Positions 45,345 through 53,482 of a stretch of DNA of 64,000 bases are shown piece after piece. Source of the DNA: Streptomyces termitum (GTDB taxonomy: Bacteria > Actinomycetota > Actinomycetes > Streptomycetales > Streptomycetaceae); the NCBI RefSeq assembly GCF_014650175.1, contig NZ_BMUL01000007.1, positions 310,001-374,000 on the forward strand. Direction: 5' to 3'. The notes beneath the pieces were generated by a model. That model searched no databases. It saw nothing but the letters and a program-made list of their open reading frames with translations, and had not been told where the DNA came from. Every line of letters starts with the position of its first letter. Position 1 is the stretch's first letter. The translations under genes were made by a program, and so were the position numbers.

Positions 45345-46337
45345 TCACCGGCCCCAGCGCAGCGCGGGCGTCCGCACCGGCGCGTCCCACAGCCGCAGCA
45401 GCTCCTCGTCCGCCGCGCAGAGCGTCACCGAGGCGCCCGCCATGTCGAGCGAGGTCACGTAGTTCCCGACCAGCGTCCGCGCCACCGGCACCCGGCGCTC
45501 CGCCAGGACCCGCCGCACCTCGGCGTTGAACCCGTACAGCTCCAGCAGCGGCGTGCCGCCCATCCCGTTCACCAGGAGCAGCACCGGATCGGCGGGCCGC
45601 AGGTCGTCCAGCACGGCGTCGACGGCGGCCTCCGCGATCTCCCCCGACGTCATCATGGCGCGCCGCTCCCGCCCCGGCTCGCCGTGGATCCCCACCCCGA
45701 ACTCCAGCTCGCCCGGCGGGAGATCGAAGGTCGGCCCGCCCTTCGCGGGGGTGCTACAGGCGCTCAGCGCCACCCCGAACGACCGCGACCGCTCCACCAC
45801 CCGCCGCGCCACGGCCTCCACCCGCTCCAGCGGCGCGCCCTCCTCGGCGGCGGCACCCGCCAGCTTCTCCACGAACAGCGTCGCCCCGGTCCCGCGCCGC
45901 CCCGCCGTGTACAGGCTGTCGGTCACCGCCACGTCGTCGTCGACGAGGACCTTCGCGACCCGGACGCCCTCGTCCTCGGCGAGTTCGGCCGCCATCTCGA
46001 AGTTGAGCACGTCACCGGTGTAGTTCTTCACGACGAACAGCACCCCCGCCCCGCTGTCCACCGCGGCCGCCGCCCGCACCATCTGGTCCGGAACGGGACT
46101 CGTGAAGACCTCCCCGGGACACGCCGCGTCCAGCATCCCCGGCCCCACGAACCCCGCGTGCAGCGGCTCGTGCCCCGACCCGCCCCCGGAGACCAGCGCC
46201 ACCTTCCCCGCCACCGGCGCGTCCCGCCGCACCACGACCCGCCGCTCGACGTCCACGGTCAACTCGGGATGCGCGGCGGCAAGCCCCCGCAGGGCATCGG
46301 CGACGACGGTCTCGGGCACATTGATCAGCATCCTCAC
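45345..46337 (-). CDS. dhaK: Dihydroxyacetone kinase subunit DhaK
   Basis: 330 residues from GTG 46337 (AGGAGG five bases upstream; ATG 46331 in frame). LVSGGGSGHEPLHAGFVGPG and LFVVKNYTGDVLNFEMAAEL are the DhaK substrate-site segments. The His that forms the hemiaminal with dihydroxyacetone is in GVGIHGEPGRERR near residue 215. The operon dhaKLM makes dihydroxyacetone phosphate with PEP as phosphate donor. The glycerol kinase operon at 30 kb is not linked but is thematically related. Confidence 0.95.
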   Translation of the reverse strand: MRMLINVPETVVADALRGLAAAHPELTVDVERRVVVRRDAPVAGKVALVSGGGSGHEPLHAGFVGPGMLDAACPGEVFTSPVPDQMVRAAAAVDSGAGVLFVVKNYTGDVLNFEMAAELAEDEGVRVAKVLVDDDVAVTDSLYTAGRRGTGATLFVEKLAGAAAEEGAPLERVEAVARRVVERSRSFGVALSACSTPAKGGPTFDLPPGELEFGVGIHGEPGRERRAMMTSGEIAEAAVDAVLDDLRPADPVLLLVNGMGGTPLLELYGFNAEVRRVLAERRVPVARTLVGNYVTSLDMAGASVTLCAADEELLRLWDAPVRTPALRWGR

Positions 46338-46540
46338 GGATACCTCCTGGTGAGACGGGCGGGCATGTGGCTGAGCGGGCTTTCAGCAGGTCGGGGCGGG
46401 TCGGGCCGGGTGCTCTTCGCACGTGTGCGTGATGGCGCGATTATCCGCCGGGGAGCGCGGTCGCGCACCGGTGCGTCGCGGCCGTCAGGGACCGAGCCGC
46501 GTCGACGACCGCTCGGAAACCTCCTGCCCTGGCGGCGGTC

Positions 46541-47017
46541 TCAGCAGTCGCCCGGTGAGACCCGCACGTTCAGACGGACGGTTTCACTGTTTCCCCAGGT
46601 GCGGGGCGGCTCGGGGGGAGAGAGCCGCATGCAGAAGGTCTCGGACATGTGGGCGGCGCCGATCTCGAAGCTGTCCTCCGCGGGAACGTCCGCCGCACCG
46701 CTCCCGGTGCCGTTGCCGGTGCGTGTGATGACGAGGTCGGCCACGGGGCCCTCGTCCGTCGCCTCGATGGCGTCCCTGATCATGCTGTCGTAGCCGAAGT
46801 GGACCCGCCGCGGCTGCGCCTCCAGGTCGCGCGCGGCTTCGTGGACGGCGTCGCGCAGCTCCGATTCGCTCCACTGGCCGGTGTCGGAGACGTAGAGGTA
46901 GAAGCCGGCCAGACCGACGACGGTCGCGAGCATCAGCATCCGGGCCACGGGGTTCCGCGTGTTGTAGACCCAGCGGCCCTTCCGCACGAACACGGGCTCG
47001 TGGTCGTCCCGCGTCAT
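46541..47017 (-). CDS. Conserved membrane protein, third gene of an ESX/WXG-type set
   Basis: 158 residues from ATG 47017, overlapping the upstream lipoprotein stop by 4 nt (ATGA). One helix near the N-terminus (VARMLMLATVVGLAGFYLYV), then an extracytoplasmic domain containing RVHFGYDSMIRDAIEATDEG and one pair of Cys (ETFCMRL and the final Cys). No enzyme motif. Codon bias is weaker than in the neighbouring operons. Co-transcribed with the lipoprotein. Confidence 0.75.
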   Translation of the reverse strand: MTRDDHEPVFVRKGRWVYNTRNPVARMLMLATVVGLAGFYLYVSDTGQWSESELRDAVHEAARDLEAQPRRVHFGYDSMIRDAIEATDEGPVADLVITRTGNGTGSGAADVPAEDSFEIGAAHMSETFCMRLSPPEPPRTWGNSETVRLNVRVSPGDC

Positions 47018-47562
47018 GAGGTACAACCAAGTGCCTTCTTCACCTTCGGCACCAGGTCCACGGCGAAGGCTTCGATGTTCTCGCGGCGTTCGGCGACATC
47101 GCCTTCGATCTTCGTACTGAGCCTGACCTCGGTGACGAGGTAGTTCGCCTCAGGACCGCCGCATTCCGTACTGATCATGGCGGTGCGGTCGCCCACCGCG
47201 CCCAGGCCGGGGAACGGCAGGTTCTCCGCCTTCGCCGGGTGGACGAAACGGAAGCTCTCCGATGCGTCCATGGGGTCGTAGAGCTTGTCGGCCTTGTCGA
47301 CCTCGAAGCTGACCACCAGCCAGTCGTCGACCGAGAGGTCGCAGCGTCCCTGGGCCTTCTTCCCCATGTCGGTGAGGGAGTCACCGACGATCCTGAACGT
47401 CTTGCCGTCGACCAGGAACGGGTCGAGCTTCTTCTCGTCCAAGGGGACTCCGCAGGCTGCCTCGGGCACCGTGTACTCGCGTCCGTCGCCGCATCCCGTG
47501 AGGGAGGCCGCGAGGCCGCCGGCCAGATGCGCCGCAGCGAGGCGGCGGGTGTTCGTGCTCAT
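47014..47562 (-). CDS. DUF3558-like lipoprotein
   Basis: 182 residues from ATG 47562, AGGAG upstream. The signal peptide ends in the lipobox SLTGC (Cys near residue 24), so the protein is membrane-attached by lipid. The mature part has internal Cys pairs (EAACGV, GRCDL, TECGG, LGCTS) and the beta-rich VSFEVDKADKLYDPMDASES segment. DUF3558-like lipoproteins of unknown role are common beside WXG-type genes in Streptomyces. The start overlaps the stop of the broken WXG-like gene upstream. Confidence 0.8.
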   Translation of the reverse strand: MSTNTRRLAAAHLAGGLAASLTGCGDGREYTVPEAACGVPLDEKKLDPFLVDGKTFRIVGDSLTDMGKKAQGRCDLSVDDWLVVSFEVDKADKLYDPMDASESFRFVHPAKAENLPFPGLGAVGDRTAMISTECGGPEANYLVTEVRLSTKIEGDVAERRENIEAFAVDLVPKVKKALGCTS

Positions 47563-48001
47563 CACTGATCTCCTGCGATGCCTTCGGCCTTCTTGTTTCC
47601 GTCGTTGGCGGAGGCGCCGATCTCGGAGTAGACGCCGTGGTCCTTGGAGTAGCCCTCGTGCGCCGGGTCCTCTCCGCGAAGCCCTCGTCCAGGGCCGAGA
47701 TGCTGCTCACGACGCCGTAGATGCAGTGCTCGTCGCCGGCGTGCGCGTTCTGTGTGAAGTCCATGTGGTTCGAGATGTGCGCACAGACGTCGAGCAGCGC
47801 CTTCAACTGCTTCTCTCAGCGGTCCTGCACGTGATCGATCGCGTCGCCGACGGCGGCGAGATCCTGCTGACTGACCTTGAGGTCGCCGCCGGGAGGGCCA
47901 CCACCCGGGTCCCGCTCGTCGGGCACCCGATTCAGCTGCATCGCGGTGGAGGACCGATCCGGGGTCTCCGCTTTGAGCTGTTCCCACTCTTCCCAGGCCA
48001 T
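47562..48001 (-). pseudogene. Broken WXG/ESX-like gene (in-frame stop and frameshift)
   Basis: Read on the minus strand from ATG 48001, the frame starts MAWEEWEQLKAETPDRSSTA and reaches a TGA at 47816. The same frame then continues with LKALLDVCAHISNHMDFTQN, AHAGDEHCIYGVVSSISAL and DEGF. Near 47670 homology shifts frame to EDPAHEGYSKDHGVYSEIGA and NDGNKKAEGIAGDQ, ending exactly at the lipoprotein start. So one stop codon and one frameshift interrupt an otherwise good gene. Sequencing error is possible, but two independent lesions favour decay. Confidence 0.75.
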
Positions 48002-48225
48002 CAGACCCCTTCCCCGTGTGTGCTGCCGCTCCGACGTGCTCCAGGAGTTGAATCGATCTGCTGATCGAAGTCCCGACCTTAACAACCGGCTCCGACAAGG
48101 GAAGGCCCCCCACCAGGCGCTGCCGGTCAGAGGAGAGAACGGCCGTGGCGAACACAAGGGCCGCGCAGACGCTGGTGCTTCGGGCGGGACGCCCGCCCCG
48201 CCGCCGGTGCGGGGACAGGACCCCG

Positions 48226-48385
48226 TCAGGCCGCGGTCGCCCGGCGGTGCTTGAGAGCGGATACGAGGACGGCCATGCCGCCGCCCAGCCCCGCGCCCCC
48301 ACCGTCAGAGCCATGACGAGCAGGTCCGTCACCCTTCCGGTCATCTCGCCAAGAATCTTGAGCGTCTGTCCCCCGGCTCGGTCAC
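48226..48385 (-). pseudogene. Frameshifted single-helix membrane protein gene
   Basis: Minus strand: GTG 48385 starts MTEPG, then a one-base shift at a G-run is needed to read QTLKILGEMTGRVTDLLVMA, LTVGA. A second shift near a GC-run leads to GLGGGMAVLVSALKHRRATA and a stop at 48226. The result is a short protein with one hydrophobic helix and basic tail. Both breaks lie in G/C homopolymers, so assembly errors are a real alternative. It lies upstream of the broken WXG-like gene. Confidence 0.5.
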
Positions 48386-48515
48386 GGCGACGGCGGGCTC
48401 ACCGACTCCGGCCATCCTCCGGACCCGGCCCATCGGGCGAAAACCGCTGGTGGAGAACCGGGCGTGAAACGATGCGATCATCCGGGGCCGGGCGGAACGA
48501 AGAGGGGGAGTTCGG

Positions 48516-49181
48516 GTGGCCGAGACGTGCGTCATTCTCGACATCGGCGGCGTGTTGGAGATCACGCCGGAAACCGGATGGGGGCAGCGCTGGGAAGAAC
48601 GGCTGGGGTTGCCGAAGGGCACCCTGCACGAGCGGATGCGCGACGTGTGGCGTGCCGGAAGCGTGGGGCACATCAGCGAACACGACGTGCAGGGGGAAGC
48701 GGCATCACGCCTGGGCCTCGACGCTCACCAGGTCGAAGCCTTCATGGCCGACCTCTGGGCGGAGTATCTGGGCACGCCGAACGAGGAACTCATCGCCTAC
48801 GTGCGGGGGCTACGGGGCCGATGCAGGCTGGGCATCCTGAGCAACAGCTTCGTCGGGGCCAGGGAGCGGGAGACGGCGCTGTACCGCTTCGACGAACTGG
48901 TCGAGCGGATCGTCTACTCGCACGAGATCGGGATCGAGAAGCCCGACCGGCGCGCCTTTGAAGCGATCTGCGCCGACTTGGAGGTGGAGCCGGAGAACTG
49001 CCTCTTCGTGGACGACGCCGCAGCCAACGTCGAGGCCGCCCGAGCGGCGGGCATGCAGGCGCATCTGTTCGAGGACAACACCGGGACGATCGCGCGCATC
49101 GCCGCTCACCTGGAGGCCGGACCCTTGACTCCGGCACGCGTCCCGCTCGGGCTGAACCCCGGTGGCGCGCAACCCCGATGA
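48516..49181 (+). CDS. HAD-superfamily hydrolase
   Basis: 221 residues from GTG 48516, AGAGGGGGAG upstream. HAD motifs: CVILDIGGVLEITPE (nucleophile Asp; the second Asp of DxD is Gly, as in the DxGG subgroup), motif II LGILSNS, motif III IGIEKPDRRAFEAICADL (Lys), and motif IV CLFVDDAAANVEAARAAGM. A helical cap lies between motifs I and II. Small-molecule phosphatase or dehalogenase-like activity is possible. The ATGA at its end overlaps the next small ORF. Confidence 0.9.
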   Translation: MAETCVILDIGGVLEITPETGWGQRWEERLGLPKGTLHERMRDVWRAGSVGHISEHDVQGEAASRLGLDAHQVEAFMADLWAEYLGTPNEELIAYVRGLRGRCRLGILSNSFVGARERETALYRFDELVERIVYSHEIGIEKPDRRAFEAICADLEVEPENCLFVDDAAANVEAARAAGMQAHLFEDNTGTIARIAAHLEAGPLTPARVPLGLNPGGAQPR

Positions 49182-49378
49182 CGCGCGACCGCGTGGGTGC
49201 TCGGGCCGAGCGGTCCGCGACGGCGCGCGCCTGCGTCGTCGACCTGTACGACGCGGAGGCCACACCTGTGGCCGACGAGACGGATGACCTGGAGCCGCCC
49301 TCGGAGCCCCGGTCATGGACCGCGCGGGTCCGTCTCGTCACCGGGGACGGGCCTCCTTTGCCGGTCGTCGGGGGCTGA
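49178..49378 (+). CDS. Small hypothetical protein coupled to the HAD gene
   Basis: 66 residues from ATG 49178, overlapping the HAD stop by 4 nt (ATGA). Acidic middle (DLYDAEATPVADETDDLEPP) and no recognisable domain. The overlap argues that it is translated; composition is acceptable but not strongly biased. It could also be a remnant. Confidence 0.4.
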   Translation: MTRDRVGARAERSATARACVVDLYDAEATPVADETDDLEPPSEPRSWTARVRLVTGDGPPLPVVGG

Positions 49379-49393
49379 GCGGCGGGGCCGGAT

Positions 49394-50314
49394 TCAGCGG
49401 AGCAGCCAGCTCAGGAGGGTCGTCGTCGTGAAGACCGCGCCCGATGCCAGGCAGACCTCGCGCGGGGTGAGCCGTCCGGGGCGCCGTTCCCGGGGCCGGG
49501 GGCGGAGTTGCGGGGCCGGTGCCAGCAGGGCGTCCGCGAAGGCCTGTGCGGTGCTCGGCCGGTCCGCCGGTTCGACGGACATCGCCGTCCGCAGCAGCAG
49601 GGCCACCTCCGGAGGCAGTTCCCCGCCGGCCGGCAGCGCGGGCAGCGTCGGCGCCGCCGGGTGGTCGGTCATCAGGGCCGTGGCGCGTCCGCCCGGACCG
49701 AACGGCTTCTGCCCCGTGAGGAGTTCGTACGTCACGACGGCCAGCGCGTACACGTCGGCCCTCCCGTCGAACCCGCCGGTCTGGAAGGCCTGTTCCGGCG
49801 CCATGTACGCGGGCGTGCCCGTGGTCACCGTCAGCCCGGACGCGTCGGCCATCTGCTTCGCGCTGCCCAGGTCCGCCACCAGCACCGCGGCGGGCTCGGA
49901 GCCGGTGGCGAGCAGCAGGTTGGACGGCTTGACGTCCCGGTGCACCACGCCCGCCTCGTGCAGGACCTGGACCGCGTAGCCCGCCTCCGCGGCCAGCCGC
50001 AGCGCCTCCTGCGGAGTGCAGCGCCCGACCCGGTCGGCCAGGGTGCCGCCGCGCACGTAGTCCATGACGAAGTAGGGCCGGTCCTCCTGCACCCCGACGT
50101 CGTGCACCCGGACCACCCGCGGGCTGGCGATCCGGCGCAGGAGCCTCGCCTCGGCCAGGAACCGCTCGCGCACGTCCGCGTTGACGGCCCAGTTCTCGGC
50201 CAGCACTTTTACCGCGACCTCGGTGTCGAGCTCCGGGTCGTAGGCCTTCCAGACCGTCGCGAAGGAGCCCGCTCCGAGCCGGTCCAGGAGAAGGTAACGG
50301 CCGAGCCTGCGCAT
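49394..50314 (-). CDS. Serine/threonine protein kinase (PknB-like) with C-terminal membrane helix
   Basis: 306 residues from ATG 50314. Kinase motifs: RYLLLDRLGAGSFATVWKAY (Gly loop), EVAVKVL (Lys), catalytic HRDVKPSNLLLA, then VLVADLGSAKQ (DLG in place of DFG), TVTTGTPAYMAPEQ and the APE segment. About 260-306 is a Pro/Arg-rich linker and a short C-terminal hydrophobic helix (SGAVFTTTTLLSWLLR) with no external sensor domain. Divergent from the ECF sigma gene 59 bp away; a kinase/sigma/exported-protein group is suggested. The ribosome-binding site is weak. Confidence 0.92.
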   Translation of the reverse strand: MRRLGRYLLLDRLGAGSFATVWKAYDPELDTEVAVKVLAENWAVNADVRERFLAEARLLRRIASPRVVRVHDVGVQEDRPYFVMDYVRGGTLADRVGRCTPQEALRLAAEAGYAVQVLHEAGVVHRDVKPSNLLLATGSEPAAVLVADLGSAKQMADASGLTVTTGTPAYMAPEQAFQTGGFDGRADVYALAVVTYELLTGQKPFGPGGRATALMTDHPAAPTLPALPAGGELPPEVALLLRTAMSVEPADRPSTAQAFADALLAPAPQLRPRPRERRPGRLTPREVCLASGAVFTTTTLLSWLLR

Positions 50315-50373
50315 GTGGCAGCATTCTGCCGGAACCGACGGGGGACGGGAAACACCTGTTCGGCGCGGGGGAC

Positions 50374-50946
50374 GTGACAAGGACGGGGCGGGGACTCCTG
50401 GTGTTCGAAGAAGACGAACTGGAACGGCTCGTGGCGGCCGCTCGGGCGGGCGACGCGGCGGCGGAGGAGTACCTGCTGGCCAAGCTCCGGCCGGTGGTGC
50501 TGCGCCGCTGCTCCCGCTTCCTGCCGCACCACGCCGACGCCGAGGAGGCCGCGCAGGACGCGCTGCTCTCCATCAGCACGAACCTGGGCGCGTACGGCGG
50601 CCGGGGCTCCTTCCTGGGCTGGGTGACGGTGATCGCGTCCAACGCCGCCCGGTCCACGTACCGTTCGATGCGCCGGCGCGCCGAGGACAGCCACGCCGAA
50701 CTGCCCGAGCACCTGGACCCCCGGAGCACCAGCGTCATCGCCGGGACCCGGCTCGACCTGATGGAGGCGCTCGGCGCGATGGAGCGGCAGCACCCCACCC
50801 TGGTGGAGTCCTTCGTGCTGCGCGACCTGGGCGACCTGACCTACGCGCAGGTGGCCGACGAGCTGGACGCCCCGCTGGGCACCGTGAAGGACCGCATCCA
50901 CCAGGCGCGGCGCTTCATGCGCGAACGCATGGCCGGCGGTCGGTGA
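50374..50946 (+). CDS. ECF-subfamily RNA polymerase sigma factor
   Basis: 190 residues from GTG 50374; GTG 50401 (FEEDELERLV) is an alternative. Region 2: LVAAARAGDAAAEEYLLAKL, HADAEEAAQDALLSISTNLG, GRGSFLGWVTVIASNAARST. Region 4: LVESFVLRDLGDLTYAQVAD, APLGTVKDRIHQARRFMRE. Its stop overlaps the GTG of the following membrane protein (GTGA), so the two are co-translated. That gene is in the position of an anti-sigma factor but lacks a zinc motif. Divergent from the Ser/Thr kinase. Confidence 0.93.
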   Translation: MTRTGRGLLVFEEDELERLVAAARAGDAAAEEYLLAKLRPVVLRRCSRFLPHHADAEEAAQDALLSISTNLGAYGGRGSFLGWVTVIASNAARSTYRSMRRRAEDSHAELPEHLDPRSTSVIAGTRLDLMEALGAMERQHPTLVESFVLRDLGDLTYAQVADELDAPLGTVKDRIHQARRFMRERMAGGR

Positions 50947-51782
50947 ACAGCGAGCCCCCGGCGGGGCGCGGCCGTGCGACCGTACGGCCCCGGTCCGCCG
51001 TCGCCGCCCTGGTGGGGGCCGCCGCGTGCGGCCTGGTGGTCGGCCGTCTCGTCCTGCCGCCGCCGCACGGCACCGCACCCCCGGCGGCACGGGAGGCCCC
51101 CGCGTCCGCGACGGCCGGCGCTCCCGCCCCCACGACGGCCGGCGCCCCCGCCTCGTCCTCCGCGCCCCCGGTCTTCGGTTCCGCCCCGCCGAAGGGCGCC
51201 ACCGGACCGGTGACGGCCGCCGATCTGCTCGGCCCCGCCGCGTTCGGCGCGGTCGGCGTCACCGGGAAGATCCACACCAGGGACCGCTACGGCGACGGCG
51301 CGTACGCCAACGCCGCCTGTACCGGGGAGAAGACGCTCACCGAGACGCTGGGCGGGCCCGGCGCCCACTTCCGCGGGCTGATGACCGGGACCCGTACCAG
51401 CCCGTCCGACCCCACCGTGGCACTGGACCCCGCCGACCAGATCGCCCGCGAGGTCGTCGCCGAGGCCCAGAGCCCCGCCCTGGCGCAGAACTACGCCCAG
51501 CGCCTGCTGCTCGAAGAGGTGCCCTGCCAGGAGGAGACCGCCGGCCACTGGGTCTACGGCAGGATCACGACCATGGACCTCGCCCCCGACGTCAGCGCGA
51601 GCTGGATGGGCATGTACGGAGGCGCGCTCAACACCAGCGGCAGGGCGCCCGAGGGCGAGGAGCCCTGCGGCGGCATCGCCGTCCTCCGCAGCGGCAGTCA
51701 CTACGGGGTGCTGGAGGTCGACGCCTGCCTGGGCACGGACGCGATGTCCCGCGTCGTCAGGACCGCTCTGTCACAGCTGTGA
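50943..51782 (+). CDS. Membrane-anchored extracytoplasmic protein encoded with the ECF sigma factor
   Basis: 279 residues from GTG 50943. One helix near the N-terminus (AVAALVGAAACGLVVGRLVL), a Pro/Ala linker, and an extracellular domain with four Cys (NAACTGEKT, EEVPCQEE, EEPCGGI, DACLG). The domain includes LLEEVPCQEETAGHWVYGRI and PCGGIAVLRSGSHYGVLEV. It resembles the next gene's product. Its position suggests a regulator or target of the sigma factor; no HxxxCxxC anti-sigma motif is visible. Confidence 0.72.
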   Translation: MNSEPPAGRGRATVRPRSAVAALVGAAACGLVVGRLVLPPPHGTAPPAAREAPASATAGAPAPTTAGAPASSSAPPVFGSAPPKGATGPVTAADLLGPAAFGAVGVTGKIHTRDRYGDGAYANAACTGEKTLTETLGGPGAHFRGLMTGTRTSPSDPTVALDPADQIAREVVAEAQSPALAQNYAQRLLLEEVPCQEETAGHWVYGRITTMDLAPDVSASWMGMYGGALNTSGRAPEGEEPCGGIAVLRSGSHYGVLEVDACLGTDAMSRVVRTALSQL

Positions 51783-51879
51783 AACAGCGGCCGACGGCTC
51801 CAACATTCCGTCCCCCGGCGGCATCTCCCCGGTTGTACGAGGACGCAGCAGGCGTCCCGACCAGCAGGGGGAGACCCAG

Positions 51880-52566
51880 ATGACCGAGAACCGGACCGCC
51901 CGCCGCCAGCCCGCCCGCCGCGACCGCGCCGCCGCCGCGGCCTGCCTCATCGCCGCGCTGGCCGCGGTCGGCGTCGTGGGCGTCCCGTCGGCCGACGCCC
52001 ACGGGGGCGCGCCGGGCACCGCGCACCGTACCGCCGCCGCGGCCACCGCGCCCGCACTCGGCTCCGCCGCGCTCCTCCAGAGCGGGGACCTCGTCCGGCA
52101 GGGCCTCGTCCCGGTCGGCGCGACCGTGGAACTGGCCGGGCGCCAGGGGCTCTCGGCGTGTTCGGGAGAGGAGACGATGCGCGGTCTGACCGGGGGCGGG
52201 GCCACCGCGTACGCGTCGGTGACCTGGACCGCCGTCGCCGACGGCCTGCTGACCGAGTCGGCCGCGAGCGCGGCCACCGGCAGCACGGCGCGCGCCTACG
52301 AGAAGAAGCTCGACGCGCTGGTACGGGACTGCCAGGACGAGCCGGCCGGCCACTGGTACTATGGCGCGGCCCACACCCTCACCGTCAGCGGCGGCACCGG
52401 CCACTGGTACACGTCCTACTCCGGCGACGGCACCGTCTCCGGCGGCGTCGCGGTCCTCCGCAGCGGCACCAGGGTCGCCGTCGTCGAACTCACGGGCGGT
52501 CCCACGGCCTCCCCGTCCGCCGTCAAGGGCCTCGCCACCGCGGCCCTGACCCGCCTCTCCTCCTGA
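51880..52566 (+). CDS. Secreted paralogue of the preceding exported protein
   Basis: 228 residues from ATG 51880 (GGGGGAG upstream). Signal peptide about 1-40 (ending ADAHG). The mature domain matches the preceding protein in the central region: SACSGEETMRGLTGGG, DALVRDCQDEPAGHWYYGAA and VSGGVAVLRSGTRVAVVEL. Both have the Cys...EPAGHW.YG...GG.AVLRSG pattern. A 97-bp gap separates it from the first copy, so it may have its own promoter. Function unknown. Confidence 0.72.
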   Translation: MTENRTARRQPARRDRAAAAACLIAALAAVGVVGVPSADAHGGAPGTAHRTAAAATAPALGSAALLQSGDLVRQGLVPVGATVELAGRQGLSACSGEETMRGLTGGGATAYASVTWTAVADGLLTESAASAATGSTARAYEKKLDALVRDCQDEPAGHWYYGAAHTLTVSGGTGHWYTSYSGDGTVSGGVAVLRSGTRVAVVELTGGPTASPSAVKGLATAALTRLSS

Positions 52567-52692
52567 CCGGGCCCCGCCCCACCGGCTCGTCGGCCCGGTG
52601 GAGCGGGGGCCCGGGATGCCCGAGCCGGGAGCGGACCGCGGGACGCGGCACTTCCTCGTCGACCGCGTCGTCCCGGTCGCTTCCCGGCCGGA

Positions 52693-53151
52693 TCAGACGC
52701 GGGTCACGCCGGGCAGCGTCACGTGGAGCGCGGGCACGGGACGAGGAGCCCCGTCGGCGTCGACGGCGACGAAGGTGAGGAACGCGGTGGCGACCTCGGT
52801 CGCCGGGCCCGAGTGGTTCCACCGCTCGGCGGTCACCCGCACCCCGACCGTCATCGAGGTCCGGCCGGCCCGTTCGAGCCCGGCCTCGACGCTGAGCAGG
52901 TCCCCGGCCCGTACCGGGGAGAGGAAGGTCATCCGGTCGACCGAGACGGTGACGGCGGGCCCGTCGGCGTGCCGGCCGGCCGCGGCGGCGGCCGCGTCGT
53001 CGATGAGTTTCATCATCACGCCGCCGTGGATGGTGCCGTACAGATTGGTGTCGTGCTCGCTCATGATGTGGGCGAGCACCACCCGGGAGTCGTCCGGGGT
53101 CTTGGCGGGACGGGAAGCGGGGGCGGGGCTGGTGACGGTGGGATCGGCCAC
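52693..53151 (-). CDS. Acyl-CoA thioesterase (hotdog fold)
   Basis: 152 residues from GTG 53151, AAGGAGAG upstream. Acyl-CoA thioesterase (YciA/BACH-like) motifs: IMSEHDTNLYGTIHGGVMMK (the conserved N..GT.HGG..M active-site region with Asn and His), then VSVDRMTFLSPVRAGDLLS, VEAGLERAGRTSMTVGVRV. It hydrolyses acyl-CoA to free acid and CoA. The gene is the only one downstream of a clear cobalamin riboswitch, unusual for this family. Confidence 0.9.
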   Translation of the reverse strand: MADPTVTSPAPASRPAKTPDDSRVVLAHIMSEHDTNLYGTIHGGVMMKLIDDAAAAAAGRHADGPAVTVSVDRMTFLSPVRAGDLLSVEAGLERAGRTSMTVGVRVTAERWNHSGPATEVATAFLTFVAVDADGAPRPVPALHVTLPGVTRV

Positions 53152-53209
53152 GTCAACTCTCCTTCGCGAGTCGCGGCAGGGCTGTTCCGTACGCCATGGG
53201 TGTCGGCGT

Positions 53210-53400
53210 GCGGGCAGCGGGCAGGTCTTCGGACTCGCGGGCGCGTCTCGTCGTACGAGACTCCTACTGGCCGTCGCTTCCCAGGCCCAGTGCGTCGGGC
53301 CCAGTGCTGTGTGACGGCGGTCGTTCCCGCTCACCGCTGCGGGGCAGTCCCGGATTCCCACCGGGTTCCCTCTTGCGACGCCTCCCGCCTGGCGGACGGG
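53210..53400 (-). ncRNA. Cobalamin riboswitch upstream of the thioesterase
   Basis: Read on the minus strand: GGGAACCCGGTGGGAATCCGG, then GACTGCCCCGCAGCGGTGAG (core with B12-box form), variable stem-loops, and GAGTCCGAAGACCTGCC at the 3' side. Both conserved halves are nearly canonical. It ends about 60 nt before the thioesterase start and begins about 80 nt after the DUF4430 gene stop. Confidence 0.92.
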
Positions 53401-53482
53401 GCGAACCAGCTGCGTGCCGAGCCTACGCGGCTCCGGCCGGCGGGAGTACCGCCGGCCGGAGCCGCCCGCGCCGCGCCGTCGG

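Noticed and set aside
51783..51879. AAC-type -35 for the ECF sigma factor upstream of the 51880 gene
   Set aside because: No convincing -10 at the right spacing and no shared motif with the sigma gene's own upstream region.
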